The position numbers and the translations under genes were made by a program. Below, piece after piece: positions 1-7,825 of a stretch of 12,608 nucleotides of DNA. Position 1 is the stretch's first letter, and every line of letters starts with the position of its first letter. The DNA comes from Spartobacteria bacterium UBA6821 (GTDB taxonomy: Bacteria; Verrucomicrobiota; Verrucomicrobiia; Chthoniobacterales; UBA6821). The stretch lies in the NCBI GenBank assembly GCA_002452515.1, contig DKEN01000060.1:6673-19280 (forward strand), given 5' to 3'. A model generated the notes under the pieces. That model did not search any database and was not told the origin of the DNA. It saw only the letters and a program-made list of their open reading frames with translations.

Positions 1-987
1 CGCATCATCATCATGACCGATGCCGATGTGGATGGCTCCCACATCCGGACCCTGCTCCTTACCTTCTTCTACAACCAGATGCCGCAACTCCTCCGTCGCG
101 GACATATTTTCATCGCCCAGCCCCCGCTCTATCAGATCAAGCGAAAGAAGCGCGAAGAGTATGTCGATGACGATGTGCAACTCAACCGCATCCTGATCTC
201 GCTCGGCGCCGAGGAACTCAAACTCGTCAATTTCTCCGACAAAAAGGAAATCCCCTCCTCGCAACTCAAAGAGATTCTGGAGCTGCTCGACAGGCTGGAG
301 AAATCCAGTTTGGCCATCCGCCGTCTCGGCGGGGAATTTGAAGCCTATCTCAGCGCCCGTTCCACCGAAGGCGTCCTCCCCATTTACCTCGTCGTTATCC
401 GCACAGGAAATGAAGAGAGCGTTGAGTATTTCCATAACGAGGCCGAACTGCGCGATTTCACGACCCGTAATATCGACCTCAACCTTTTCGAGTCCGAGAG
501 CAGTGATGCAGATGAGAATGGAGGTGGTGAGAAAATCAGCAAAGCCGTCAAAAACGCTCGTCGTCGTCGTGCCCGCCTTGTCGAGATTCACGAGTCGAAG
601 GGTATCGAACGCCTCATTGCCGAACTCGCCAAGAAGGGACTCAAGATCGAGCACTATGCCGACAGCAAGACGCCCCTCTACCAACTTGTGGACGGTGAGA
701 CCACCCATGATATCCTTGCCATTCCACGCATTCTGGAAATCGTCAAGGAAGTCGGTCGCCGGGGTGTCCAGATCAAGCGATTCAAGGGTCTTGGTGAAAT
801 GAACGCCAAAGAGCTCTATGAAACCGCGATGAATCCGGAAAGGCGTCGATTCCTCAAGGTGGAGCTCAACGATGACAACTCCCTGGAAGCCGGACGCATG
901 TTCGACATCCTCATGGGTGATGTCGTGGAGCCTCGCCGCATCTTTATTGAGGACAATGCCCTCAACGTCCGCAATCTGGACGTCTAA
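1..987 (+). CDS. gyrB: DNA gyrase subunit B, C-terminal part (5' end outside window)
   Basis: The ATPase subunit of DNA gyrase, which works with GyrA to introduce negative supercoils in the cytoplasm. The reading frame is open from base 1, so the gene starts upstream. The ATG at 13 is the internal Met of the Toprim motif IIIMTDADVDGSHIRTLL, whose DxD acidic residues bind the catalytic Mg2+. The GyrB tail is present: KRFKGLGEMNAKELYETAMN (about residues 260-280 counted from the ATG at 13), then MGDVVEPRRIFIEDNAL, ending in NVRNLDV, typical of GyrB rather than ParE. Between Toprim and this tail lies a long insertion with an acidic Asp/Glu/Gly stretch (near residues 160-172) followed by a basic RRRRAR patch. 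Many Gram-negative GyrB proteins carry an insertion here. Stop TAA at 985-987. gyrA is not the next gene; the downstream gene is convergent. Identification is firm; only about 328 residues are visible. Confidence 0.97.
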   Translation, partial: RIIIMTDADVDGSHIRTLLLTFFYNQMPQLLRRGHIFIAQPPLYQIKRKKREEYVDDDVQLNRILISLGAEELKLVNFSDKKEIPSSQLKEILELLDRLEKSSLAIRRLGGEFEAYLSARSTEGVLPIYLVVIRTGNEESVEYFHNEAELRDFTTRNIDLNLFESESSDADENGGGEKISKAVKNARRRRARLVEIHESKGIERLIAELAKKGLKIEHYADSKTPLYQLVDGETTHDILAIPRILEIVKEVGRRGVQIKRFKGLGEMNAKELYETAMNPERRRFLKVELNDDNSLEAGRMFDILMGDVVEPRRIFIEDNALNVRNLDV

Positions 988-994
988 AGTATAT

Positions 995-1031
995 TTATTT
1001 CGCTCCGAACATTCTTGTCGGAGAGAAATAA
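995..1031 (+). terminator. Hairpin after gyrB, candidate terminator
   Basis: Arms at 995-1008 (ttatttcgctccga) and 1018-1031 (tcggagagaaataa) pair over 14 positions with a single mismatch, around a 9-base loop, starting 8 bases after the gyrB stop. No T tract follows directly on the plus strand. On the minus strand the base of the stem is A/T-rich but also lacks a clean U run. It may be a transcription end or an mRNA 3'-end stabiliser between the convergent gyrB and ugd. The structure is seen directly; its function is inferred. Confidence 0.5.
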
Positions 1032-1044
1032 GAAGAGATTCTCC

Positions 1045-1124
1045 CGCTGAGGCGCAGAGAGTTGTACTCTGAGATGACGCTTGGACTTTTTTTTAGCATC
1101 CTCTGCGGTCTCCGCGTCTCAGCG
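1045..1124. repeat. Inverted cluster of degenerate CTCNGCG heptamers
   Basis: Five heptamers fit CTCNGCG. Two are in inverted orientation (cgctgag 1045-1051, cgcagag 1053-1059) and three are direct (ctctgcg 1101-1107, ctccgcg 1110-1116, ctcagcg 1118-1124), one to two bases apart within each group. The outer arms 1045-1060 and 1109-1124 form a 16-bp inverted repeat with two differences; in plus-strand RNA one is a G-U wobble and the other an A-C mismatch. The loop holds a run of eight T (1087-1094) and a small agagt/actct hairpin (1058-1070). It is likely a dispersed intergenic repeat that could fold into a long stem in either transcript. Similar GCAGAG-type short repeats are, from memory, common between genes in several environmental phyla. 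Confidence 0.6.
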
Positions 1125-1170
1125 CGAAAACTTTCTGCCCACCATGATACAAATGTTCTAAGGTGCTTCC

Positions 1171-2544
1171 CTAGAAGGATTTTCCGATAGCAAAGACGCG
1201 GAATCCCAGATCCTTGAGCTTGGCATGAGGCAGGATATTGCGGCCATCGAAGAGGAATGCAGGCTTGAGCATACCGTCGTAGATCTTCTGGAAATCAAGC
1301 GATTTGAATTCATCCCATTCCGTGAGAACGGCAACGCCATGGGCACCGTTACAGGCCTCCAGAGCGGTCTTCACCACGATGAGATTCTCATTCTCCTTCT
1401 TACCGAGCACATCAGCACGAATCTGCTCCTCGGAAACCTGAGGATCATAGACATAAACCTTTGCCCCTTCGGCTAGCAGATCGCGACAGACAGCAATCGC
1501 AGCTGTCTCCCGGGTGTCGTTGGTATCCTTCTTGAAGGCGAAACCGAGGATGCCGATATGTTTGCCACTGACGGTATTGAAGAGATCAGTGATAATACGG
1601 GAGGCAAAGCGGGATTTCTGCCAGTCATTGATCTTCACCACGCTCTCCCAGTAGGCGGCGACTTCGGGAAGTCCAAAGTGCTCACAGAGGTAGGAGAGAT
1701 TGAGAATATCCTTCTGAAAGCAGGAACCGCCATAGCCGACCGAGGCCTTCAGGAACTTGGGACCGATCCGGGAATCATGTCCGATCGCACGGGCCACCTC
1801 ATCCACATCGGCTTCCGTGGCCTCGCAAAGCGCGGAGATTGAATTAATCGAGGAAATGCGCTGGGCAAGGAAAGCGTTGGCCACTAATTTGGAAAGCTCG
1901 GATGACCAGAGGTTAGTCGTGAGGATTTTTTCCCTCGGGACCCAACGTGAGTAAATGGCGACAACCTTCTCGATTGCAGCAAGTCCTTCAGGGGTCTGCT
2001 CTCCACCAATCAGCACCCGATCGGGATTTTCGAGATCCTCAATAGCGGTTCCTTCGGCCAGGAACTCGGGATTGGAGAGAACCTGGAAGGTGGCCTTGGT
2101 GGAATTCGAGCGAAGGATGGTCAGAAGTGCGGATGCCGTACGGACGGGGAGCGTGCTCTTCTCAACGACAATCTTTGGTCCTTCGGCAACCTCGGCGATC
2201 ATGCGGGCAGCGGACTCGATATATTTGAGATCGGCGGCACGACCTGCACCTTTGCCATAATGCTTGGTCGGAGTACCGACGCTGACAAAGATGATATCAG
2301 CCTCCTTGATTGCACCTTTGATGTCGGTGGAGAAAAAGAGGTTTTTATCACGGGCCGACTCAACTACCTCCTGAAGTCCCGGCTCATAAACCGGCAACGT
2401 GTCGGAATTCCAGGCGGCGATGCGCGCCTCGTTCGGGTCGGTAACAGTAACGCGAATATCGGGGCACTTCGCGGCGATCATGGCCATGGTGGGACCGCCG
2501 ACATAACCGGCGCCGAGACAGCAAATAGAAAGAGATGGTTTCAT
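1171..2544 (-). CDS. ugd: UDP-glucose 6-dehydrogenase, animal-like type
   Basis: Oxidises UDP-glucose to UDP-glucuronate with two NAD+, in the cytoplasm. It has 457 residues from the ATG at 2544. An in-frame TTG at 2556 would add four residues, but the ATG gives [19 protein letters not shown], aligning end to end with the animal enzyme's start. The order is an N-terminal Rossmann domain (GAGYVGG 11-17), a central helical region, then a C-terminal UDP-binding domain ([16 protein letters not shown] 331-346). The catalytic Cys is C275 in GGSCFQKD. E160, K219, N223 and D279 match human residues E161, K220, N224, C276 and D280 with a constant offset of one. Long stretches ([52 protein letters not shown]) are near-identical to metazoan UGDH and unlike the short bacterial Ugd/TuaD type. 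It lies 74 bases downstream of uxs, whose substrate it makes, so co-transcription is likely. Confidence 0.96.
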   Translation of the reverse strand: MKPSLSICCLGAGYVGGPTMAMIAAKCPDIRVTVTDPNEARIAAWNSDTLPVYEPGLQEVVESARDKNLFFSTDIKGAIKEADIIFVSVGTPTKHYGKGAGRAADLKYIESAARMIAEVAEGPKIVVEKSTLPVRTASALLTILRSNSTKATFQVLSNPEFLAEGTAIEDLENPDRVLIGGEQTPEGLAAIEKVVAIYSRWVPREKILTTNLWSSELSKLVANAFLAQRISSINSISALCEATEADVDEVARAIGHDSRIGPKFLKASVGYGGSCFQKDILNLSYLCEHFGLPEVAAYWESVVKINDWQKSRFASRIITDLFNTVSGKHIGILGFAFKKDTNDTRETAAIAVCRDLLAEGAKVYVYDPQVSEEQIRADVLGKKENENLIVVKTALEACNGAHGVAVLTEWDEFKSLDFQKIYDGMLKPAFLFDGRNILPHAKLKDLGFRVFAIGKSF

Positions 2545-2618
2545 GGGTGGGGTCAAAAATTAATGGTTAAATATCAAAAAATGGCAAGACAACGACAACG
2601 CAACGACACGTCGTCGGA

Positions 2619-3554
2619 TTATTTGAGTCCAAGGGACTCACGGAAATAGGCGATCGTCTTTTCAATCCCCTCTTCCAAAGGAACCTTGGGTTCCCATCCG
2701 AGAATATCGCGAGCCAGAGTGATGTCCGGTTTGCGTTGTTTGGGATCATCCGCAGGCAGTTCCTTATGAGTGATTTTGGATTTTCCCCCAACCTTTTTGA
2801 GGACAAGTTCCGCAAGCTGGAGCATCGTGAATTCCCCGGGGTTTCCGAGATTCATCGGACCGACCGTCTTTTCCTGCTCCATGAAACGCATGAAGCCATC
2901 GACGAGATCGTCAACAAAGCAGAAGGAGCGCGTCTGGGAACCTTCTCCATAGACCGTGATATCCTTACCCTGAAGTGCCTGAACGATGAAGTTGGAAACC
3001 ACCCGGCCATCATCGGCCAGCATCCGCGGGCCATAGGTGTTGAAAATGCGGATCACGCGAATATCGACACCATGCTCACGATGATAATCGAAAAAGAGGG
3101 TCTCGGCACAGCGCTTCCCCTCGTCGTAGCAGGAGCGCAGACCGATGGGGTTCACATGGCCCCAGTATCCTTCCGTCTGCGGATGAACAAGAGGATCTCC
3201 ATAGACTTCCGAAGTGGAGGCCTGGAAGACGCGGGCATTCACGCGTTTGGCAAGACCTAGGCAATTGATCGCTCCGAGCACCGATGTTTTCATCGTCTTG
3301 ATCGGATTATACTGGTAATGCGGCGGCGATGCCGGGCAGGCGAGATTGTAAATGCGATCGACCTCGAACTTGAAATGGTCGATGACATCATGACGTACCA
3401 GTTCGAAGCGAGGATTCCCGATCAGATGCTCGACGTTGACCTTCCGTCCGGTGAAAAAATTATCCAGGCAGATAATTTCGTGGCCCTGCTCAATCAGACG
3501 GTCGCAGAGATGGGAACCGAGGAATCCGGCACCGCCGGTAATCAGGATACGCAT
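2619..3554 (-). CDS. uxs: UDP-glucuronate decarboxylase (UDP-xylose synthase)
   Basis: Extended short-chain dehydrogenase/reductase that converts UDP-glucuronate to UDP-xylose using tightly held NAD+ (oxidation at C4, decarboxylation, reduction). It has 311 residues, starting [15 protein letters not shown]; the GxxGxxG motif is G7/G10/G13. The catalytic YxxxK is Y143/K147 in SCYDEGKR, preceded by STSEVYG (113-119). The segments [10 protein letters not shown] (72-81), NTYGPRM and [15 protein letters not shown] are characteristic of UXS rather than epimerases such as GalE or RmlB. There is no membrane segment, unlike some eukaryotic UXS, so it should be cytosolic. It precedes ugd on the same strand, giving the two consecutive steps UDP-Glc, UDP-GlcA, UDP-Xyl. 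No clear Shine-Dalgarno precedes the ATG. An 85-base spacer to the small upstream gene could hold its own promoter, but none was convincing. Confidence 0.95.
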   Translation of the reverse strand: MRILITGGAGFLGSHLCDRLIEQGHEIICLDNFFTGRKVNVEHLIGNPRFELVRHDVIDHFKFEVDRIYNLACPASPPHYQYNPIKTMKTSVLGAINCLGLAKRVNARVFQASTSEVYGDPLVHPQTEGYWGHVNPIGLRSCYDEGKRCAETLFFDYHREHGVDIRVIRIFNTYGPRMLADDGRVVSNFIVQALQGKDITVYGEGSQTRSFCFVDDLVDGFMRFMEQEKTVGPMNLGNPGEFTMLQLAELVLKKVGGKSKITHKELPADDPKQRKPDITLARDILGWEPKVPLEEGIEKTIAYFRESLGLK

Positions 3555-3639
3555 AGAAAAGCCAGTCTAGCTGAAAATCTCTTGAAAGGTAAAGCTGCCA
3601 AAATCGGGGGTAGTGGCTCAGTTTGAAATTGGTTGATTT

Positions 3640-3939
3640 TTATCCGTATCCCTCAGGCTCAGGCATAACGAACACTTTTCCACAAATCCCAATAGTTGAT
3701 ACTGAACTTCCAAATAGACATTTTGTTCCGTCATCTATCGTGAAGGAAAAAATAATGAAGTTGTGGTAGATTATGCGCTCAACTTTTGCTTGTTCATAGG
3801 GAATAAGGTTATCCGAGTGTGCTTTGATGATATAAGCCTGTTCTGCCTCCCTGTGCATTTTCTCGGAGGGGTTCAATAACGCCAGAACTGCGAAAATAGA
3901 CACCACAACTATTAGTGTTTTCTTTTTGTGCGAACTCAT
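3640..3939 (-). CDS. Small membrane-anchored hypothetical protein, possibly DUF4359-like
   Basis: A 99-residue protein beginning MSSHKKK, then one hydrophobic segment (about residues 8-22), then LNPSEKMHREAEQAYI and a short polar domain ending in a beta-rich stretch (YHNFIIFSFTIDDG and STIGICGKVFVMPE). A basic N-terminus, one helix, an NPS motif right after it, and a C-terminal 'FSF... TIGI.GKVF' pattern recall the DUF4359 family of small exported proteins; this is from memory and uncertain. No catalytic motif is visible. The anchor suggests the C-terminal part is periplasmic. By hand count the gene is about 40% GC, against about 58% in a neighbouring stretch of cimA, which suggests later acquisition. 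It lies 48 bases after cimA and 85 before uxs, same strand. It is probably real, because the helix and domain pattern are coherent and no other frame is convincing. Confidence 0.62.
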   Translation of the reverse strand: MSSHKKKTLIVVVSIFAVLALLNPSEKMHREAEQAYIIKAHSDNLIPYEQAKVERIIYHNFIIFSFTIDDGTKCLFGSSVSTIGICGKVFVMPEPEGYG

Positions 3940-3954
3940 GCTCGTCTTCGGTTA

Positions 3955-3979
3955 ATGCCGCTTGGTCGTATAGCGGATT
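3955..3979 (-). other. Small hairpin between cimA and the small membrane gene
   Basis: In the 48-base gap, aat-g-ccgct (from 3954) pairs with agcgg-att (to 3979) around a loop of about 9 bases: eight base pairs with one bulged G. No U tract follows in the minus-strand transcript, so it is a weak terminator at best. It could affect processing or translation of the downstream small gene. The structure is seen; the role is unknown. Confidence 0.28.
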
Positions 3980-3987
3980 CCTTGGAT

Positions 3988-5568
3988 TTACTGCTTCCTT
4001 AAAGCGCGGTATTCGAGGGAGTCGACCAAGGCCAGCCAACTCGCCTCGATGATATTATCGGAGACACCGACCGTTCCCCAGGTTTCGGATCCTTCGTTTG
4101 AGAGAATATGCACGCGGGTGCGGGCCGCAGTCCCCCTGCCGCCGTCAACGATGCGAACCTTGTAATCGGAGAGGGATATTTTGGAAATCCAAGGATGAAG
4201 TATCTGGAGCGCCTCACGCAATGCGGCATCCAGGGCGTTCACCGGACCATCGCCTTCTGCGGTGGTTTCCTGGAATCCCTCCCCGTCACGCACAGTCACA
4301 GTAGCGACACAACTGGATGCACTAACCTCTTCATCACGACGGAAACTGCAGTGATAGCCGGAAAGTTGGAACAACGGTGTGTGCAGACCGAGTTCCTTGC
4401 GCAGGAGCAACTCCAGCGAGGCATCGGCTGCTTCAAATTCATACCCTTCCGATTCGAGGGCTTTGATTTTTTCCAAGACAGCGATGACAACGGGATCGTT
4501 CTTCTGTAGGGGGAGGCCAAGTTCAGCGGCCTTGAGCAAGATGTTGCTGCGGCCGGAAAGTTCCGAAACGAGGATATTCTGATGATTGCCCACTGATCCC
4601 GGCTCGATGTGCTCGTAGGCCGCGGCTGTCTTGGAGACTGCGTTGACATGCATTCCTCCCTTGTGGGCAAAGGCGGTGCTTCCGACAAAGGGTGCGCGGA
4701 TGTCCGGTTGGCAGTTCGCAAGTTCATCAACAAAGTGTGACACTTCGCGAAGACGCGTGAGATCCTGAACGACAGGGAGTCCCATTTTAAGCTGGAGGCA
4801 CGGGATAACTGTCGTGAGGTTGCAGTTGCCCGTCCGTTCACCATAGCCGTTCATGGTTCCCTGGATCTGGATCGCTCCCGCGCGCACGGCTGCCAGCGCA
4901 TTGGCCACTCCCAATCCGCAGTCGTTGTGCGTGTGGATGCCTATCTTGCCCGGGAACCTCGTCTCGACAACCGACGTGATTGTTGCGATTTCGTCAGGCA
5001 TCGTTCCTCCATTGGTATCACAGAGCACGAGGACATCAGCTCCTGCTTCGGAGGCGGCCGCGAGTGTGGCTAGGGCGAACTCCGCATCGTCCTTGTAGCC
5101 GTCAAAGAAATGTTCCGCGTCGTAGAAGACTTCGCGTCCTCGGGATTTCAGATAGGAGACACTGTCGGAGATCATGGCGAGATTTTCGGCATGGGGCACG
5201 GCGAGTACTTTCTCGACCTGAAGCTTCCAGCTTTTGCCAAAGATGGTCACTACCGGCGTCTCCGCCTCCAACAACTGGGCGATCTGAGGGTCATGAGAAG
5301 CGGCCACTCCGGCACGACGGGTACTTCCGAAGGCAGCGAGCTTCGCTCCTCCCAGATTATGTTTCCTGGCCTCGGCAAAGAAGGCCATATCTTTCGGATT
5401 TGATCCAGGCCACCCCCCTTCGATGTAATCCATGCCAAAGGCACCGAGCTTCTCTGCAATGCGGATTTTGTCGATCAGACTAAAGGAGATCCCCTCACCC
5501 TGCGTTCCATCACGCAGCGTGGTATCATAGAGCGAAATAGTATCCTTTTTAGCACCCGGTTTTTTCAT
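3988..5568 (-). CDS. cimA: (R)-citramalate synthase
   Basis: Condenses pyruvate with acetyl-CoA to (R)-citramalate, the first step of the threonine-independent route to 2-oxobutanoate and isoleucine. It has 526 residues, the usual length for the TIGR00977 type. The N-terminal HMGL-like TIM barrel (about 8-285) has LYDTTLRDGTQGEG (13-26; R19 and D20 at the active site), the metal-binding HTHND (H212, H214) and NGYGERTGNCNL (240-251). A linker follows with GSTAFAHKGGMHVNAV (296-311), the conserved accessory His region. The C-terminal LeuA-type regulatory domain (about 395-526) includes GYHCSFRRDEE and VNALDAALREAL, where feedback inhibition by isoleucine would act. GYEFEAADASLELLL (375-389), before that domain, is typical of this citramalate group rather than LeuA or homocitrate synthase. 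It starts 57 bases after the LOG-family gene on the same strand. No leader peptide or attenuator was seen. Confidence 0.93.
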   Translation of the reverse strand: MKKPGAKKDTISLYDTTLRDGTQGEGISFSLIDKIRIAEKLGAFGMDYIEGGWPGSNPKDMAFFAEARKHNLGGAKLAAFGSTRRAGVAASHDPQIAQLLEAETPVVTIFGKSWKLQVEKVLAVPHAENLAMISDSVSYLKSRGREVFYDAEHFFDGYKDDAEFALATLAAASEAGADVLVLCDTNGGTMPDEIATITSVVETRFPGKIGIHTHNDCGLGVANALAAVRAGAIQIQGTMNGYGERTGNCNLTTVIPCLQLKMGLPVVQDLTRLREVSHFVDELANCQPDIRAPFVGSTAFAHKGGMHVNAVSKTAAAYEHIEPGSVGNHQNILVSELSGRSNILLKAAELGLPLQKNDPVVIAVLEKIKALESEGYEFEAADASLELLLRKELGLHTPLFQLSGYHCSFRRDEEVSASSCVATVTVRDGEGFQETTAEGDGPVNALDAALREALQILHPWISKISLSDYKVRIVDGGRGTAARTRVHILSNEGSETWGTVGVSDNIIEASWLALVDSLEYRALRKQ

Positions 5569-5617
5569 GAGCGAAGAATCCTATCCTCAGAATGGGAAAG
5601 CTTCAAGTCAGGGAACC

Positions 5618-5636
5618 TGCCCCCCTTATTGGGGCA
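5618..5636 (-). other. Hairpin over the LOG-gene stop codon
   Basis: tgcccc (5618-5623) and ggggca (5631-5636) form a perfect 6-bp stem with a 7-base loop containing the stop codon of the LOG-family gene (TAA, 5626-5628 on the minus strand). No U tract follows, so it is a weak terminator candidate or may act in 3'-end protection or modulation of cimA expression. Low confidence in function. Confidence 0.25.
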
Positions 5637-6672
5637 TTACCGAGGAATCATTAATCGCATTGATGAGCAGTCGGAGCATGGCAAAATCGTGCCTATTCGG
5701 AGAGAGTACCAGTCTTGGCAACTCCGCTATCTCCAGATCGTCAGCTTCCTCGGGTAGAGCCTCCCTCTGGATGATATGCCCGGAGAGAAGCAAGTGACTG
5801 AACTGATCATTCAACTCAGCAAGGGCAATCGGGGTAAGTCGTTGCTGGATACGGATGACCATCTCTTTGTGCACCCAACGATAGGAGTGAAAAATTTTGT
5901 AGAAGTGCTTGATCTCGTGCACTGCAAGATCGATGTCATGCGTGATGGTGAAAAGATTGAAGTCGGAACGGGAGATGAGTCCCAGTTCCAGCAGGTCATT
6001 GTCGAGGAAGCGGCGCCACGTTTCCCAATAGAATCCATTCTGACGATCCATCAGAATGATAGGCACCAGGGAGGTTTTCCCCGTCTGAAGAAGTGTGAGG
6101 ACTTCAAACCCTTCATCCATTGTTCCAAATCCTCCGGGAAAGAGAACGAAGGCCGATGTTTCCTTCACAAAGCTAAGTTTACGGGCAAAAAAGTAATTGA
6201 AATCGATCAGCTTGGGATCGCCTTCAATTGTAGGATTCGGTCTCTGCTCAAACGGCAACCGGATATTGAGTCCGAAGCTTTTCTCCGCCCCAGCCCCCTG
6301 CTGGGCAGCCCCCATGATCCCATCACCACCTCCGGTGATGATCATGAAATTCTCCGCGACAATCCGTCTCGCGAATTCCCGGGCGAGTTTGAAATCCGGA
6401 TCGTCGGCCCGTGTTCTAGCGGAGCCAAAGACAGCAACTTTGCGGATGCCGGAGTATTTTTGAAAAATCGAAGCCGCATTCCTGATCTCATGCATGGAGC
6501 GGCTGATCAGCTTCAGATCAACCAGCGACGCATGGTCCCGTCCAAGTTGAAGAGCCGTCTGGATCATCGCCGTCAGATAGTCGGCAGGACGTCCCGACGC
6601 CACCTCAGAGACGAGTTCCTTGATCCTATTATCCAAGGCTTTTCGTTCGGAGGAGTGTTCTGGGAGGGGCAT
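5626..6672 (-). CDS. LOG-family nucleotide-binding protein (TIGR00730-like), long form
   Basis: A Rossmann-like protein of the LOG family, whose characterised members are cytokinin riboside 5'-monophosphate phosphoribohydrolases or general nucleoside-monophosphate phosphoribohydrolases; older annotations say 'lysine decarboxylase'. It has 348 residues. The core is about 77-255: VAVFGSAR (79-86), ITGGGDGIM (112-120), RK (164-165) before a long helix, and the signature PGGFGTMDE (179-187, canonical PGGxGTxxE), which holds the catalytic Glu and phosphate-binding glycines. The N-terminal ~75 residues form a helical extension. About 90 residues follow the core (258-348) with no motif I recognise, so it is longer than the ~200-residue LOG enzymes. 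Substrate is unknown. It follows the LptF/G gene by 34 bases and precedes cimA, and is probably co-transcribed. The family call is strong; the activity is inferred. Confidence 0.88.
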   Translation of the reverse strand: MPLPEHSSERKALDNRIKELVSEVASGRPADYLTAMIQTALQLGRDHASLVDLKLISRSMHEIRNAASIFQKYSGIRKVAVFGSARTRADDPDFKLAREFARRIVAENFMIITGGGDGIMGAAQQGAGAEKSFGLNIRLPFEQRPNPTIEGDPKLIDFNYFFARKLSFVKETSAFVLFPGGFGTMDEGFEVLTLLQTGKTSLVPIILMDRQNGFYWETWRRFLDNDLLELGLISRSDFNLFTITHDIDLAVHEIKHFYKIFHSYRWVHKEMVIRIQQRLTPIALAELNDQFSHLLLSGHIIQREALPEEADDLEIAELPRLVLSPNRHDFAMLRLLINAINDSSVMPQ

Positions 6673-6706
6673 GATGAAATTGCGAGGGAATTAAATCAGT
6701 GCTTCC

Positions 6707-7825
6707 CTACCGTTTGGCAAGTCGACTGAAAAGCCAGAGTCCCAATCCTGTGAAAAACAAGTTTGGCATCCAGATCAGTACGACGGGAAAGGCATGCGGA
6801 TTGTTCCTGAATGTGTCTGCGATGATGATGAAGAAGAAATAGCCAAACGCGATGATCAGACTGAGAGCAAATCCGACGGAGGTCTCCTTTCGGTGAGCGG
6901 TGATCCCGAGGGGAACGGCAATCAGCGCGAACGAAAGCGCCGCAAGAGAGAGTGAAAAGCGTTTACTGACCTCCACTTGAAAGGCGAGGCGTCTCGGATT
7001 GTCGGGCTTGGCAAGTTCGGAAAAAAGCTCGCTGAGGGTGTGGGAACTCAATGGTTTATCCTTCTTTTTCTCATCAAAAAGCTTCTGCAGGGAGAGTGGG
7101 AAAATCCCCTCCCTCATCGTGATCCCTTGGCGGATGAGCTCAACATTGTCGGGGTGACGATCATCGCGTTGTTCGAAATGGGCATCCTCGACCTTCAGCA
7201 GAAGCCGGCTGTTCTCCAGATCAGAGGTCAGCATTCCGCTCTTGGCAAAAACCACCTGGGTTGGAATCCACCCTCCCTTTCCCTTGTCATCCAGTTTGAA
7301 GACGATGAGATTATTCATCTGATCCCCGTCGCGGCCACCGACATAGATCCGATAGTCAGGGAACTGATCGACAACCTCGTCGGCCTGGAACATCGCCGTC
7401 GGGTTACTTGTGGCGATGCGAAAGAGCGAGGTAAGCATGGCGTACTGCGCACGCGGGGCGACTTCGGTATTGATCCAGAAGCAGAGTGCGACCATCAGCA
7501 ATGCCACTCCGAGCACGGGATGGAAGATTCTCGTGAAGCTCACGCCGTTCGAACGCAGCGCGATAATTTCGTTATCGGCAGAAAGGCGTCCGAAAACAAG
7601 CAACACCGCGGTCAGGAATCCCCACGGTATCGTGAAGGTCATCGAAAACGGGAGCACAAAGGCGACGAAGGAAAAGACCGTCTCAAGCGGAACATTGTGA
7701 TTAATCAGGAGATCGAGCATCTCCTTGAAAACATTACCGAGAACCAGCACAAGGCTCAGCAAGGCTACCCCCATGGCAGTGGCAACACCAAGGGCAGTCA
7801 GGAGATAACGGTCGAGAATCTTCAA
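6707..7825 (-). CDS. LptF/LptG-family permease (YjgP/YjgQ)
   Basis: An inner-membrane permease of the LptB2FG ABC transporter, which extracts lipopolysaccharide from the inner membrane for transport by the Lpt bridge. With a TTG start at 7825 (MKILDRYLLTALG) it has 372 residues, the usual family length. The frame stays open to an ATG at 7969, but the 48 extra residues are basic, unlike the family, and would overlap the divergent gene at 7957, so that start is rejected. Helices lie at about 9-30, 50-80 and 100-120, then a periplasmic beta-jellyroll domain (about 125-285), then helices at about 290-310, 315-337 and 345-367. The conserved IALRSNGVSF (88-97) is the cytoplasmic coupling region facing LptB. 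PxG (305-307) in ALIAVPLGITAHRKE and the following segment are typical of the C-terminal half. LptF versus LptG cannot be decided; the partner is not in the window. Confidence 0.9.
   Translation of the reverse strand: MKILDRYLLTALGVATAMGVALLSLVLVLGNVFKEMLDLLINHNVPLETVFSFVAFVLPFSMTFTIPWGFLTAVLLVFGRLSADNEIIALRSNGVSFTRIFHPVLGVALLMVALCFWINTEVAPRAQYAMLTSLFRIATSNPTAMFQADEVVDQFPDYRIYVGGRDGDQMNNLIVFKLDDKGKGGWIPTQVVFAKSGMLTSDLENSRLLLKVEDAHFEQRDDRHPDNVELIRQGITMREGIFPLSLQKLFDEKKKDKPLSSHTLSELFSELAKPDNPRRLAFQVEVSKRFSLSLAALSFALIAVPLGITAHRKETSVGFALSLIIAFGYFFFIIIADTFRNNPHAFPVVLIWMPNLFFTGLGLWLFSRLAKR

Noticed and set aside
338..802. 154-residue plus-strand frame inside gyrB
   Set aside because: It is a +1 shadow of the gyrB coding sequence, with compositionally odd, Ser/Arg/Pro-rich translation and no recognisable motif.
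2545..2556. TTG start adding four residues to ugd
   Set aside because: The ATG at 2544 aligns exactly with the animal enzyme's N-terminus; the extension MTPP has no support and no better ribosome site.
2603..2614. acgac/gtcgt inverted repeat between ugd and uxs
   Set aside because: It is only a 5-bp stem with a 2-base loop and no T run, too small to call a terminator or operator.
5626..6672. Lysine decarboxylase annotation
   Set aside because: The PGGFGTMDE and GGGDGIM motifs define the LOG family; there is no pyridoxal-phosphate enzyme motif.
5776..6729. 317-residue plus-strand frame opposite the LOG-family gene
   Set aside because: The minus strand carries the intact PGGxGTxxE signature and a full-length family match; the plus frame has no motif and is antisense shadow.
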